Shown one piece after another: positions 12,271 through 21,865 of a stretch of 64,000 nucleotides of DNA. How positions within the stretch are numbered: position 1 is the first letter of the stretch; each line of letters starts with the position of its first letter. A program made the translations under genes and the position numbers. Source of the stretch: Lathyrus oleraceus (taxonomy: Eukaryota; Streptophyta; Magnoliopsida; Fabales; Fabaceae); assembly GCF_024323335.1 (NCBI RefSeq), contig NC_066581.1, positions 346,708,409-346,772,408 on the forward strand. The letters are read 5' to 3'. The notes below the pieces were generated by a model. The model was not told the origin of the DNA and did not search any database. It worked only from the letters and a program-made list of their open reading frames with translations.

Positions 12271-13070
12271 CAAACTTTTGTCATTCACCTATAAAATACA
12301 TCCAACACATCAAACTATTTTCTCTTCTCCGTGCGATTAATCTTCAAAACCTTTTCAAAACGAAAGACATATTGTCTTAAGATGATGCAAAGCAATGCTT
12401 CATCCATAATTGTTGAGTTGAGATATGTGAAGTTTTTCCGAATGTTGATTTGTAAATCCATTCAATGTGATGTATATGTACGCTCCTCGTCTGTTTTGGG
12501 TAAAACAATGTTTCTCGTCGATTAATACAATATAACTTTCGCTAAAATCGACCAACAAACAAACATTTTCTATCCAGAATTACGTAAGCCTTGAATTCTC
12601 TATTACACCCGGAGATATGTAGGAGTAGTATTGCAAAATCTTGTAAGGCCCATTAATAAAAAAAATTAGGTTTAGTTCCTTTCATCAAGCCCCCTAAATA
12701 TAAAAACCTTTTTAGGCCCTTTCTCATTGATAAAAATTCAAAAACATTTCTCTTCTCTCTTTTTATATCCCAAATAATTATAAGATTAGAAACTAACATA
12801 AGCTAACATTCAAATCGAAACTAACTAAATGGTTCCCATTAAGTACAACGGACGTGAGAGGTGCTAATACATTCGCCTTGCGTAACTGACTCCCGAACCC
12901 TGATATTGGTTGATTGACCATATCTTATCCTTTATTTTAGGGATTTTATCAACATTTTCCCTTTCCCTCTTTGTGAATAAATAAAGTTCGGTGGCGACTA
13001 TGTTCAGTTCATCCCGTGAGCGTGTGATTGCTCTCCGCAAAGTCGTGTTCTCGTTTTTCGAGGTACGACA

Positions 13071-13091
13071 GATGACAACTCTACTGGGGAC
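13071..13091 (+). other. Degenerate primer-binding site after the left LTR
   Basis: Two bases after the LTR end, TGACAACTCTACTGGGGA resembles the TGGCGACTCTGCTGGGGA type of site found in Tat/Ogre elements, but TGG has become TGA. Unit 2 has the same sequence from 26437. Confidence 0.6.
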
Positions 13092-13196
13092 AGAAATATC
13101 CCTAAGTAAGTCAACCCTAGTTTAATTAGGTTTTCGTGTGTGTTAGCTTTGTTTGTTTTTCTTCTTTGTTATATGTTCTCTTTATCTCTGCTTTAT

Positions 13197-13315
<119 letters not shown>

Positions 13316-13397
13316 ATGTGGAGGTTTTAGGATTTGATATCATGAATAAAGCTCTACAACCGAGCTTTGGAAAAAGAAGAGAGAACACATAAATTTA

Positions 13398-13745
13398 GAT
13401 TTGGAAGTTGTGTAATGTTAGTCCCCAAGGGCCTTTCCTTGCGTACTTATCAAGAAGACTCCCCTAGAGTGGATCTGTTTGTAGATGTTGTTTTATGACA
13501 ACTAGGCTGTCACATGACGTTGATTTGTGAAGGGTCCATGACTCTAGGGTCCCCTCTTAAAACCAGTTTCTGCTTTCGTGGTTGCGTAATGTTGGAATCC
13601 AAGGGCCTTTCCTTGTTACATCCAACATGAAAACCCCACTCAGAAGAGACCTTTCGTCACTCTTGTCATAAAGCGGCAATCCTGTTGCATGATGTTGATA
13701 TGATTATGGTCCATGACTCTGGGAACCTTATCAAAAATGTAGAAA
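13398..13745 (+). repeat. Duplicated leader segment (~165 bp x 2)
   Basis: Two diverged copies (about 13398-13565 and 13577-13745) share GTAATGTT, CCAAGGGCCTTTCCTTG, then GGTCCATGACTCT near the end. They lie in the untranslated leader between the primer site and gag. Unit 2 repeats this at about 26803-27150. Confidence 0.6.
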
Positions 13746-14037
13746 CTATCCCATGAGTGGGTTTATGGGTAGAAAGCCTAGAATTATCTATTAAGGAACC
13801 TACCTAGTAAAGTGTTATGTATTACTCATGTTATCCCAGATCCTAACTACTTGAATTGCATTTTATTTGCATACCAAAACACACAAATAATGTATTGCAT
13901 CCATTCATATACCATTGCATTTGCATTGTTCGTCATGCATTACATATCTTTTTTTAAAAATACCAAAATAAATCTATCCATCCTTTGTCCATGATTAGTA
14001 AAGTGATTCCTGACATGCGTTTAGAACAAAGAACCAT

Positions 14038-15468
14038 GTGGATGGGCTAAGGAAAAGTCAAGAAGCATTGAAGGAGGAACTCAATATTTTGAAGATCCAA
14101 ATGGGATGTGTCTTGGAAACCCTCCAAGCCTTGTTGATAAAAGAGGGTCATCCCATATCCATTGCTGCAACAGAGGGAGCTATTGCTCCATATCCATCCA
14201 GTGTTATCCGAAGTCAAGGGTAATTCCATGTGAAAGCTCTTCATCTACTGGCATATGGCCCTCCCTCGAGATGTGATCATCAATATCCTCTAGCTATTCA
14301 TCCTTAAAATCATCGAAGCCAGGTTCTGAACAAAAATCAAAATCAAAACAAAGGGAACAAAGATCACAACGACCCGATTCCGGTGCCATATAACAAGCTC
14401 TATCTGCAGCTGATCCAGAATGCTTTGGTGACTCCTCGAGCTCTCACACCTACGTCACCATGCCTACCATGGTACAATCCAAATGCAACATGTGAATTCC
14501 ATAAAGGGGCAATGGGACATGACCTGGATCCTTGCTTAGCACTGAAATCCTTGGTATGAGAACTGATTAACAAAAAGAGCTTAGTCTTAGAAGAAGACCA
14601 CCCGAAGGTCAAGCGCGAATATCATACTAGAACAATGGGGTACTCTATCGAGGAATGTGAGAGTTTTAAGTTCAAGCTACAAAGATTGATTGTCATAACG
14701 TCACCAACATTCAAGGAAGAAGGCTCAGGTACAAATATCTTAATTTCTGAGCCAGGTAATGAGAAAGGCAAAGGACCTCTGAAACCCCTCAAGGTTTTGT
14801 ACCATAAGGAAGAGGCCATGGATGTGGATAACGAGATATCATCGTTTCCCGGTAAGAGTATTGAGATATCGCCTTGGATTTCCAATGTCATGACCCATAC
14901 CAACAGAATCAAAGATGAAGTGAGTAGTGGATCCAATAGGGTTGTGTACAACGATGAGATTGAAGGAAAATAATTTGAAGATCGTCGTGCCAATGTCAAA
15001 AAGCTTGATGATCCCAACCTTCAAGTGGATGAAAATGAGCAGTTAGCAATTCCCAAAGTCGCATACCTATAACCATTAACTTATGGTCTTCATTGCTAAC
15101 AATCCTGGTTAGCTACTCATCCAAATCAACAAGCCCAAGGCCAGAGATATCAAAATCAGCATAGGCCTCGAAATAACTTGGAAAGAAAGAACGTTCCTCG
15201 TCATCCAATTCCCATGACATATAGCTAACTTATGCAACCTCTAATTCAAAACTCATTAGTGGTTCTCAAGTCTCTCTAGTCGTTTCCATAACCTTACCCA
15301 CCTGGGTATGACCCTGATGTGCAATGTGGATATCATGTTGGATCAGAAGGTTACTCAACTATAGACTGCAACGCTTTCAAAGCTAATGTACAATTGTTGA
15401 TTGATAATATGTACATAGCCTTTAAAGAAGGAAACTTGGTGGTGAATGTCAACCTATCACCCAGATAA
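14038..15468 (+). pseudogene. Degenerate Tat/Ogre-type gag with a duplicated zinc-knuckle module, unit 1
   Basis: Gag builds the retroelement particle. 14038-14223 encodes a coiled-coil-like segment (GLRKSQEALKEEL, ALLIKEGHP) like gag of Tat/Ogre gypsy elements. Near 14379 begins a PIPVPYNKLY...LIQNALVTP segment, followed by a C..H......H-type motif (CEFHKGAMGHDLDPCLALK) at about 14490-14550. A related GYSIEECESFKFK segment follows near 14640, and the frame runs to 14973. A second module near 15205-15468 repeats the order PIPMTYS...LIQNSLVVL, then CGYHVGSEGYSTIDCNAFK. In-frame stops (for example TGA at 14557-14559) and frame changes (near 14038 and 14973-15205) make it non-functional. No protease, RT or integrase follows in this orientation. 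Antisense frames of 131 residues over the same place are shadows. Confidence 0.75.
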
Positions 15469-16839
15469 GTGCGAAGACCTTAAGGGGCGTCTCCCGAAGT
15501 CAACGCATCAAGTCTAAAGAAGTCAATTCCCTAAAGATGGCAATCATTTGGCTGATTCAACATTTCTTTTGTAATTTTCTTTGCATGTTGATTTTTTGTT
15601 TGTTGTTAAGAATTATTGTTCTTTGATTTGGTAAGATTAATGAAAGGTTTATGCATCTTTTGAATTAATCCATTCGTATTCACTCGTTTTTCATTTATGT
15701 CAAAAACAAAAAATACTTATCTCATTCATTTTTGTTTATCAAACCATTGTGTTAACAAATATTGGTAGGAGGATGATGAAAACTAAATACCTAAAATTGT
15801 TATGGCATGCTTTTGAATAGAACTTTGTCGATGATGTAAGGCATTGTTTCAAATCCCCAAACACAGGAGAGATAAGGAGTTAATCCCTAGTCAGCCGCTT
15901 TGAGCCTTGAAGTTGGTATTTCTTTCGGAGCTAAAACCCTAAATCTTAATAGGGGCAAGGTAGTTGTGTTCATATAGTTTGGCTATGCATTCAATCATTG
16001 AGAGAATTAGTCTATTTACACCATCCCACCTGAGGATCGACCACACTTCGCACACACCACAAAATGTCGAAGAAGTTATGAAAAAGCCAAGAGAAATTAT
16101 ATTGTTTGATCCTCATCCACCAATAACATGGAAGTCACAGAAAAAATTCATCAAAAAAGGAAAAGCCCACTAAGTCGAATACCACAAAATGACTTAGGCA
16201 AAAGTTAGGGCATCCCGATGGACTGAAAGCCTAAAAGAAGAAGTCCAGGAAAAACAAGGGGTAAAAACCAATCAAAAAAGAGGTCACCAAAACCCTAAAC
16301 AAAAACAAAATAAAGTGAATGTATTTCAAGAAAATTAGATCTTGAACCCTCATCTTTACCATCAGACCTTCGGACCCTCTCGGAAGTTGAATATGAGTGT
16401 CAATTAACTAAACGTAGGAACTGGAGATCATCAAGAAGAATGGGTGGGTTACAACTAAAATTTGAACCTTATATCCTTTGTTTCAAAAGTAGGGAACCAG
16501 ACCATGTTACAACCCTTAAAAGACCTAATTAAGACAAGGTTTATTTTGAAAGCATACTACATCAAGGTTGTGTTAACCTGACTCCAAACGATCTTTGTTA
16601 ATCATTTGATTGCACCATCTTGTACACTGTGAATGACTAGATCATTATTGTGCTCTTATCAGTTATCCATTCACTGTATTTCACCCGTTCATATCAATAA
16701 ATTTTGATTTCATTTTTTTTGCATAAGTACTGCATTAAAATTACCATTTTTGAATGAACAATCTTATTTACAAGTCAACACTTAGCATCAAAGAAATTCC
16801 AACAATATACAGTTGAGGAACTTGATAAGGTGAAAGAGG
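15469..16839 (+). other. Retroelement 3' untranslated region, first part, unit 1
   Basis: Includes a T-rich stretch after gag and text such as AGTCAGCCGCTTTGAGCC (15890) and AATAGGGGCAAGGTAG (15949), which resemble 3' UTRs of Tat/Ogre elements. A 69-residue frame at 15964-16173 shows no domain. No gene supported. Confidence 0.5.
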
Positions 16840-17080
16840 TCTAATCAGGGGCAAATCACTTTGACCTTTGGTAAATCCAAGCTAATCACCCCAAGGGTCA
16901 GTTAGTCAAGAGTAATTTGCTTCAAGACTCAAACCGGGGCAAGCCACCTCAGAAGCTCAATGCGTCCAACTATTCGAAGGATGGTTAATCAGAAGTGTAC
17001 CATTCTTATATTTGGTTAATCAGAGGTAGACCATTGCAAGTTTCAAACACTTGGGGCAAGCCATATCGAGGTAGTCTCAT
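16840..17080 (+). repeat. Short hairpin-like repeats, array 1 (GGTTAATCAG type)
   Basis: Irregular units with GGTTAATCAGARGT...ACCATT and GGGGCAAGCCA cores; at 16983-17006 ATGGT is matched by ACCAT. About four or five units. Equivalents at about 30245-30485 and 37113-37354. Confidence 0.45.
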
Positions 17081-17678
17081 GGCAAGCTGTTTCCAAACTC
17101 ACTTTCAAGGTGAACATATTCAAAAGACCCAACAAAATGGGGAAAGATGAGCCATAGAGGGGAAGACCCTGTTCATGCTTTCAAATTGCTCAAACAAATT
17201 CTGCCATACGTCAACAACTATTGAGTTTGAGACGAGTGCCCAAAAATCATGCTAGCATAGTTCATTAATCCTCCAAAAGGATCCCATTAGCTAGTTGTAA
17301 CTGTTAAGCTTGATAGATTTATCCTTTGGCAAGCATCTATCACACATACTTGGTTGAGTTTTCGGTGTTGAGGAATCATGACCTTCATAAAAAGCCTTTA
17401 CAAACTCCCAGTCCACTCAAGTGTCAGCATGTGCATATCATGATCATTCATATATCATGCATAAAAGAAAATTCAAATCATGTATATCCAAAATGTACTT
17501 CGCGCTCATTTTGCATTGACCTAGGTCTTGTTGTTGATCTTATATCCGTTGACCTCTAATACCAGTTTATCTTTGGCGCCCTTAAAGCATCGCCTGGTTT
17601 CCGCAGTCATTTTCAAGTCCAACTCAGTTGGCACCTATCAAAATATTTTTGTTCATGAGGGTCAATTTCTTTTTGGAT
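17081..17678 (+). other. 3' UTR spacer between repeat arrays, unit 1
   Basis: No repeat structure or recognisable coding sequence. A 77-residue frame (17326-17559) and a 66-residue frame (17528-17728) have no domain and recur only because the segment is duplicated. Confidence 0.4.
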
Positions 17679-18290
17679 TATCCGATGAATTTTCGGATTA
17701 CTCCTTTGTCTCTCCGATGTATTCCTAGATTGAGTCTGGTGTTCTGACATATTTCCAAAACCCATCTTGTGTTATCTGAGTTTGAGTATTGTATTTTGAC
17801 ATATTTCCAGAATTTATTTCTTCTACCCGATGTATTACCGGATGTGCATGTCTCTCTGATGTATTTCCAGATTGAGTGTTGAATTCTGATGTATTTCCAG
17901 AATTTCCCTGATGTATTACTAGATGTGTCTGTTATCTGAAGTATTTCCAGATATTCCTTGTAATTCTGATGCATTTCCATAAACCCTTTTGTGTTATCTG
18001 AGGTATTTCCAGATATTTTGCCATTGTTCTGACATATTTCCTGAATTTATTTCTTCTACCTGATGTATTACCGAATGTGTCTATCGCTCTGATATATTTC
18101 CTGATTGGGTGTTATTTTCTGATGTATTTCCAGAACTTCTCCGATGTATTACCGGATGTGTTTGTTATCTGATTTATTTCTAGATATTCACTTGTAATTC
18201 AGATGCATTTCCAGAATTCGTTTCTTTTACTCTTCGTGGAATTCTCGGACTGTCATTCTTATTTTGATGCATTTGCAGAACCCTTATGAC
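17679..18290 (+). repeat. Hairpin-repeat array 2 (CTGATGTATTTCCAG type), unit 1
   Basis: About 20 units spaced 25-45 bp share a core ATGTATTTC or ATGTATTAC flanked by short complementary arms. Arms differ between units yet usually stay complementary: ATCTG/CAGAT, TTCTG/CAGAA, TCCG/CGGA, AATTCTG/CAGAATT. A higher-order period of ~233 bp is visible (TTCTACC at 17821 and 18054). A 100-residue antisense frame is a by-product. Equivalents: 31084-31695 and 37953-38564. Confidence 0.8.
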
Positions 18291-18329
18291 ATTCCCTAGA
18301 ATTATTTCAAGACTCATTGGTGTCTCCTA

Positions 18330-18690
18330 AAAATCAGTTGTCACTAGCATTGTTCCAATCTCAGTTGTTACTTGAACTCCTTTTAAACCCAAATGTTGTT
18401 GGCATCACTGTCACTCCATTTGTAAATACAATTGTAATTGGTATCTGAAGTTTGGTTGTTGCCAACATCTTTTGAAGTCTAGTTATTGTTGGAAAACTCA
18501 GTTGTCGCTGGTAATTTTTTTACTGATGCCCTCAGTCAAGTTCAATTGTTGTTGGCAAAATCCGTTAAAAGCTGGTTGTAATCCATTGTATACGGTCAAA
18601 GTCCAATTATTGTTGGCAAAATTTGTTAAAAGCTGGTTGTAATCCATTGCTTATGGTCAAAGTCCAATTGTTGTTGGCACGTACAAAGAG
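18330..18690 (+). repeat. Repeat array 3 (GTTGTTGGCAAAAT type), unit 1
   Basis: Units share CCAATTGTTGTTGGCAAAAT and GTTAAAAGCTGGTTGTAATC; near 18600 and 18660 two ~60-bp copies are almost identical. The CCAA/TTGG arms can pair. Equivalents: about 31735-32095 and 38603-38963. Confidence 0.65.
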
Positions 18691-18982
18691 TTTGATTACC
18701 CTGTCTTTCCTGATGGTTCCGTGAAAGTCATGTATGACCCATCATCTTGAGGAATTCTCATAAGCTTGGAGGCTTTTCGTGTTAGAAAACTCCAATGATG
18801 TTGGTTTTGTTTGATTTCTTTGTAAAGAATCATCGTAGCCTTTTGTGTGGATGATCTACTTATAAAAAGACTCCCATTTATCTTTGTTTTGCATTAATTC
18901 CCTATTAGGAATCTCCAAAATCTTTGATCAGATGAATTTCTTGTGATAAATCTCCAGAACTGTCAGATGTATTATAAATTTC

Positions 18983-19870
18983 CAGGTCATGTTTGAACAT
19001 GTGGATATACTTTCTTTGAATATTCCGTTGTTGAGGTCATGTATGAACCTATTGTTTGACATTTCTATTTATGTTTTTCAGTGTTTCCAGGTCATGTATG
19101 AAACTGTTGTTGAAGTTTTCTTTGGGTTTTCTAGTGTTGTCAGGTCACGTCTGAACTTGTTAATAAAATCTCTTTGAAACCTCCAGAATTTCCAGGTCAT
19201 GCATGAACCTGTGGATATTATTTTCTTTGAATTTTCTAGTGCCATTAGATCATGTCTGAACCTGTGGTTGAAACTTTCTTTGAATATCCTAATGTTAAGG
19301 TCATGTAAGAACCTATTGATTAAACTTTCCTTGATTTTATAGTATTATAGATCATGTCTGAACCTATTGTTGAAACCCTTTGAATTTTCCAATGTTGTCA
19401 GACCATGTATGAGCCTGTTGATGAAACTTTCTTTGTATGTTTTCCAGTTTTGTCAGGTCATGTTTGAACCGGTTGATGAAATCTTTTGAAATCCCTCAGC
19501 ATTGTCAGGTCATGTTTGAACATGTTGTTGAAACTCTTTGAATTTTCAAATGGTCAGGTCATGTATGAACCTATTTATGGAATCCTTTGATTTTCTCCAG
19601 TGTCCAGGTCATGTATGAACCTGTTGACTAAACTTTCCTTGATATTCAACTTGTCATCAGGTCAATGTCTGAACCTTTTGCTCAAACATTCTTTGTATGT
19701 TCCTTAATACTTTCGGGTCATGTTTGAACCTGTTAATTGAACACTTTTTGAATATTCAAGTGTTGCTAGGTCATGTTTGAACATGTTGTTGAATTTTTTT
19801 TGAATATTCCAGTGTTGTGAATCATGTATGAACCTGTTGTTAAAATCTCTTTGCATATTCCCAAGTTGTC
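18983..19870 (+). repeat. Hairpin-repeat array 4 (~53-bp units, CAGGTCATGTATGAACCTG), unit 1
   Basis: Seventeen units of 48-57 bp each begin with a version of CAGGTCATGTATGAACCTG, where CAGGT can pair with ACCTG. Each continues with a TTGAAACTTTCTTTGAAT-like linker. A 62-residue frame in the array is a by-product. Equivalents: 32388-33276 and 39256-40143. Confidence 0.85.
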
Positions 19871-19953
19871 TTTCCTCCAGCAGGATCGTGTGAGGAAATT
19901 CTTTACTTTGAATAAGTTTTGAATGATAGCAAATTGTGTGATCATTGTCTAAT

Positions 19954-21582
19954 TGTTAGTTGTGCATTATTTTACATGTTTTATTTGTGTTTTAGCCTAT
20001 ACTAGTGTTTCGTGTCTATACATAAAGATCCACATTGATACATTTCTTAAAAGAACTCATAAAAACTGTTTTGTGTCAGTATGTATCGATACATGTTCTT
20101 CTGCATCGATACATAAATTTGTTTTAAATCACAAAACGTTTTTGCTTCAGTATGTATCGATCCATACGAGCCTTGCATCGATATATAAATTTGTTTTAAA
20201 TCACAAAACGTTTTTGCTTCAGTATGTATCGATCCATACGAGCCTTGTATCGATACATACTTAGTTAAAATGTTTTATGTATCAATACATACGATCTTTG
20301 TATCGATACATGCTTAGTTAAAATGTTCTATGTATCGATACATACGAGCTTTCTATCGATACATGCTTGTATTAATTCTCTAAAATTAATCAAAGCTACA
20401 GTATGTATCGATGCATGTTCTTTTGTATCAATACATAATTCTGTTTTGTCTACTAACAGCTTATGTCTTTCACATATAAGAAATATTTTGACAGCCTAGT
20501 GAAAGTACAAATTCAGAAGTGAAAAACAGTTGAACGCAAATCAAAGGGGTGTGTAGCAACAATTGTTTTTGAGCAGTTAGAAACCTGAAAGAGACTTCAT
20601 CTTCTTCATCTTCTCAATCTCTTTTCTTCAAGAACATCAACACATAATCATTCTTGTTCTTTGGATTAAAGGATCAACGAGATAACGTTCAGTGGAACGA
20701 TCAAGGATCTAGCTGAGGTGTTCAGTGGAACGATCGAGGATCTAGCTGAGTTGAAGGTTGAAGGGGTTTCGAGGAAAAACCAAATGGTTTGTCCTTCAAG
20801 AACTGGAGTGTTCTTGCGGGTTTGTTAGTCATGTTTGCAGAACAGATTCAGCCGTAGCGTAAGGTTTGGAAATTGGGTAATTTCACAAACAGGTCGTGGA
20901 ACCGGTGAATTGTTTGCAATTTCTTGTAGGAAATTCTTGATCGAGCTCAGATCAAGTGGAGGTTTTATACAAGAAGAAGATCTTGGGATTTAGAATTTTG
21001 TCTTTGTATTGAAACCTTGTATCAACGAATTCAGCATTATTGATAATTACAGTTCTCAATTTCATTTGATATTGAGAGGGAGACGTACCCACACGCGAGG
21101 ACGACAGTGGGGAACTTCCTTACCAAATCTCTGCGTATCGTATTCTTACCTTATCTCTCTTTACGTTTTCAACAGTTTTGTGATTTCAGTTGGTGGATTG
21201 TGGCTGTACATTTCGTGATACAACAGTGGCAAGAAAACTTCTTTATCTAAACTCCACTATTGTTCATCATTGATCACATACACACCAAATGTTTAACAAA
21301 ACTGTTAGCTGAGTTTTATTCATTGGAATCAGAATTTAGTGATAAATGCATTTGATTTGATAATATTTTGGTGTTAATATTCTCTATCGTTCTAATTCAA
21401 ATCCAGCAATAAATTCGCGTGTCCGGTTTTCTAATAGCGGTTCAGAATAGACGGAAGTCGATTCGGGACTGTAATTTTCCGCTAAGTTTCAATAACTCTG
21501 ATAAGAATTTTTAAATCCGTTTATTTTAAAAAGAGGTGATCTATTCACCCCCCCTCTCGATCACTAGCCACACCGTCTAACA
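19954..21582 (+). mobile_element. Probable solo Ty1/copia LTR, unit 1
   Basis: It begins TGTTAGTTGTGC and ends with CTATTCACCCCCCCTCTCG...CCGTCTAACA, a run typical of the 3' end of plant Ty1/copia (SIRE/Angela-like) LTRs. The usual TGGTATCAGAG primer site does not follow. Length 1629 bp. Clear matching 5-bp flanks were not found (CTAAT against GATTG), so the 5' boundary is tentative. It contains repeat array 5. Confidence 0.55.
20008..20445 (+). repeat. Palindrome array 5 (TATGTATCGATACATA type), unit 1
   Basis: About twelve copies of a 14-16-bp near-perfect palindrome centred on ATCGAT, often in pairs 15-25 bp apart with an ACGAGCCTT-like spacer and a TTAAATCACAAAACG linker. A 103-residue frame across it is only the translated repeat. 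Equivalents: 33414-33851 and 40281-40718. Confidence 0.85.
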
Positions 21583-21865
21583 GATTGTTATCCCCATTGA
21601 ATTTCTACCCTCATTTTTTTCTACGGTCCACCTTTACCATATTTTCATCATTCCCCACAAGTTTGTTTATCATCCATCGTAAAAAAATGCTAGGGTTCAT
21701 CATATCCCTGGAAAACCAAAAAGAAGTCCATCAGCTCATAGCATAGCATGTCATTGCATCTAGGAGAAATATTCGGGTCTTCTGTATTTAAATACCTTTC
21801 CTCTTGATTTCATGAGGATTACCATCACTCATGATATCTGGTAAACATATTTAAATAGGGGCAAC
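21583..21865 (+). other. End of the retroelement interior with polypurine tract, unit 1
   Basis: Untranslated sequence ending AATAGGGGCAAC (21854-21865) directly before the LTR's TGTCAT. This purine-rich string is the expected plus-strand primer. Equivalents end at 35271 and 42137. Confidence 0.75.

Larger units (their letters stand above)
2510..13070 (+). mobile_element. Ty3/gypsy Tat/Ogre-type LTR (left copy), split by a Helitron
   Basis: It begins TGTCATACCCCAATTTTG and ends GGTACGACA, the TG...CA form of an LTR, and is followed by a primer-binding-site-like sequence. Much of it aligns with the LTR at 21866-24738. Removing the 5.9-kb Helitron leaves ~4.7 kb against 2.87 kb for the right copy. 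The difference is ~1.4 kb at about 3700-5070 absent from the right copy, and a second partial copy of the LTR start (2510-3065, repeated from about 3066). The five bases before it (CTTCC) do not match the five after the right LTR (ACTAG), so the two LTRs may not come from one insertion. No coding sequence apart from that in the Helitron. Confidence 0.8.

Noticed and set aside
14622..15017. 131-residue antisense frame (also 28026-28421)
   Set aside because: Shadow of the gag relic on the other strand; persists only because the segment is a recent duplicate.
17679..19870. CRISPR-like regular repeats
   Set aside because: Units are diverged and spacers are not unique sequences of constant length; this is plant nuclear DNA with retroelement tandem repeats.
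19953..20264. 103-residue frame present three times, apparently conserved
   Set aside because: Identity comes from the recent duplication; the protein is just the translated palindrome array.
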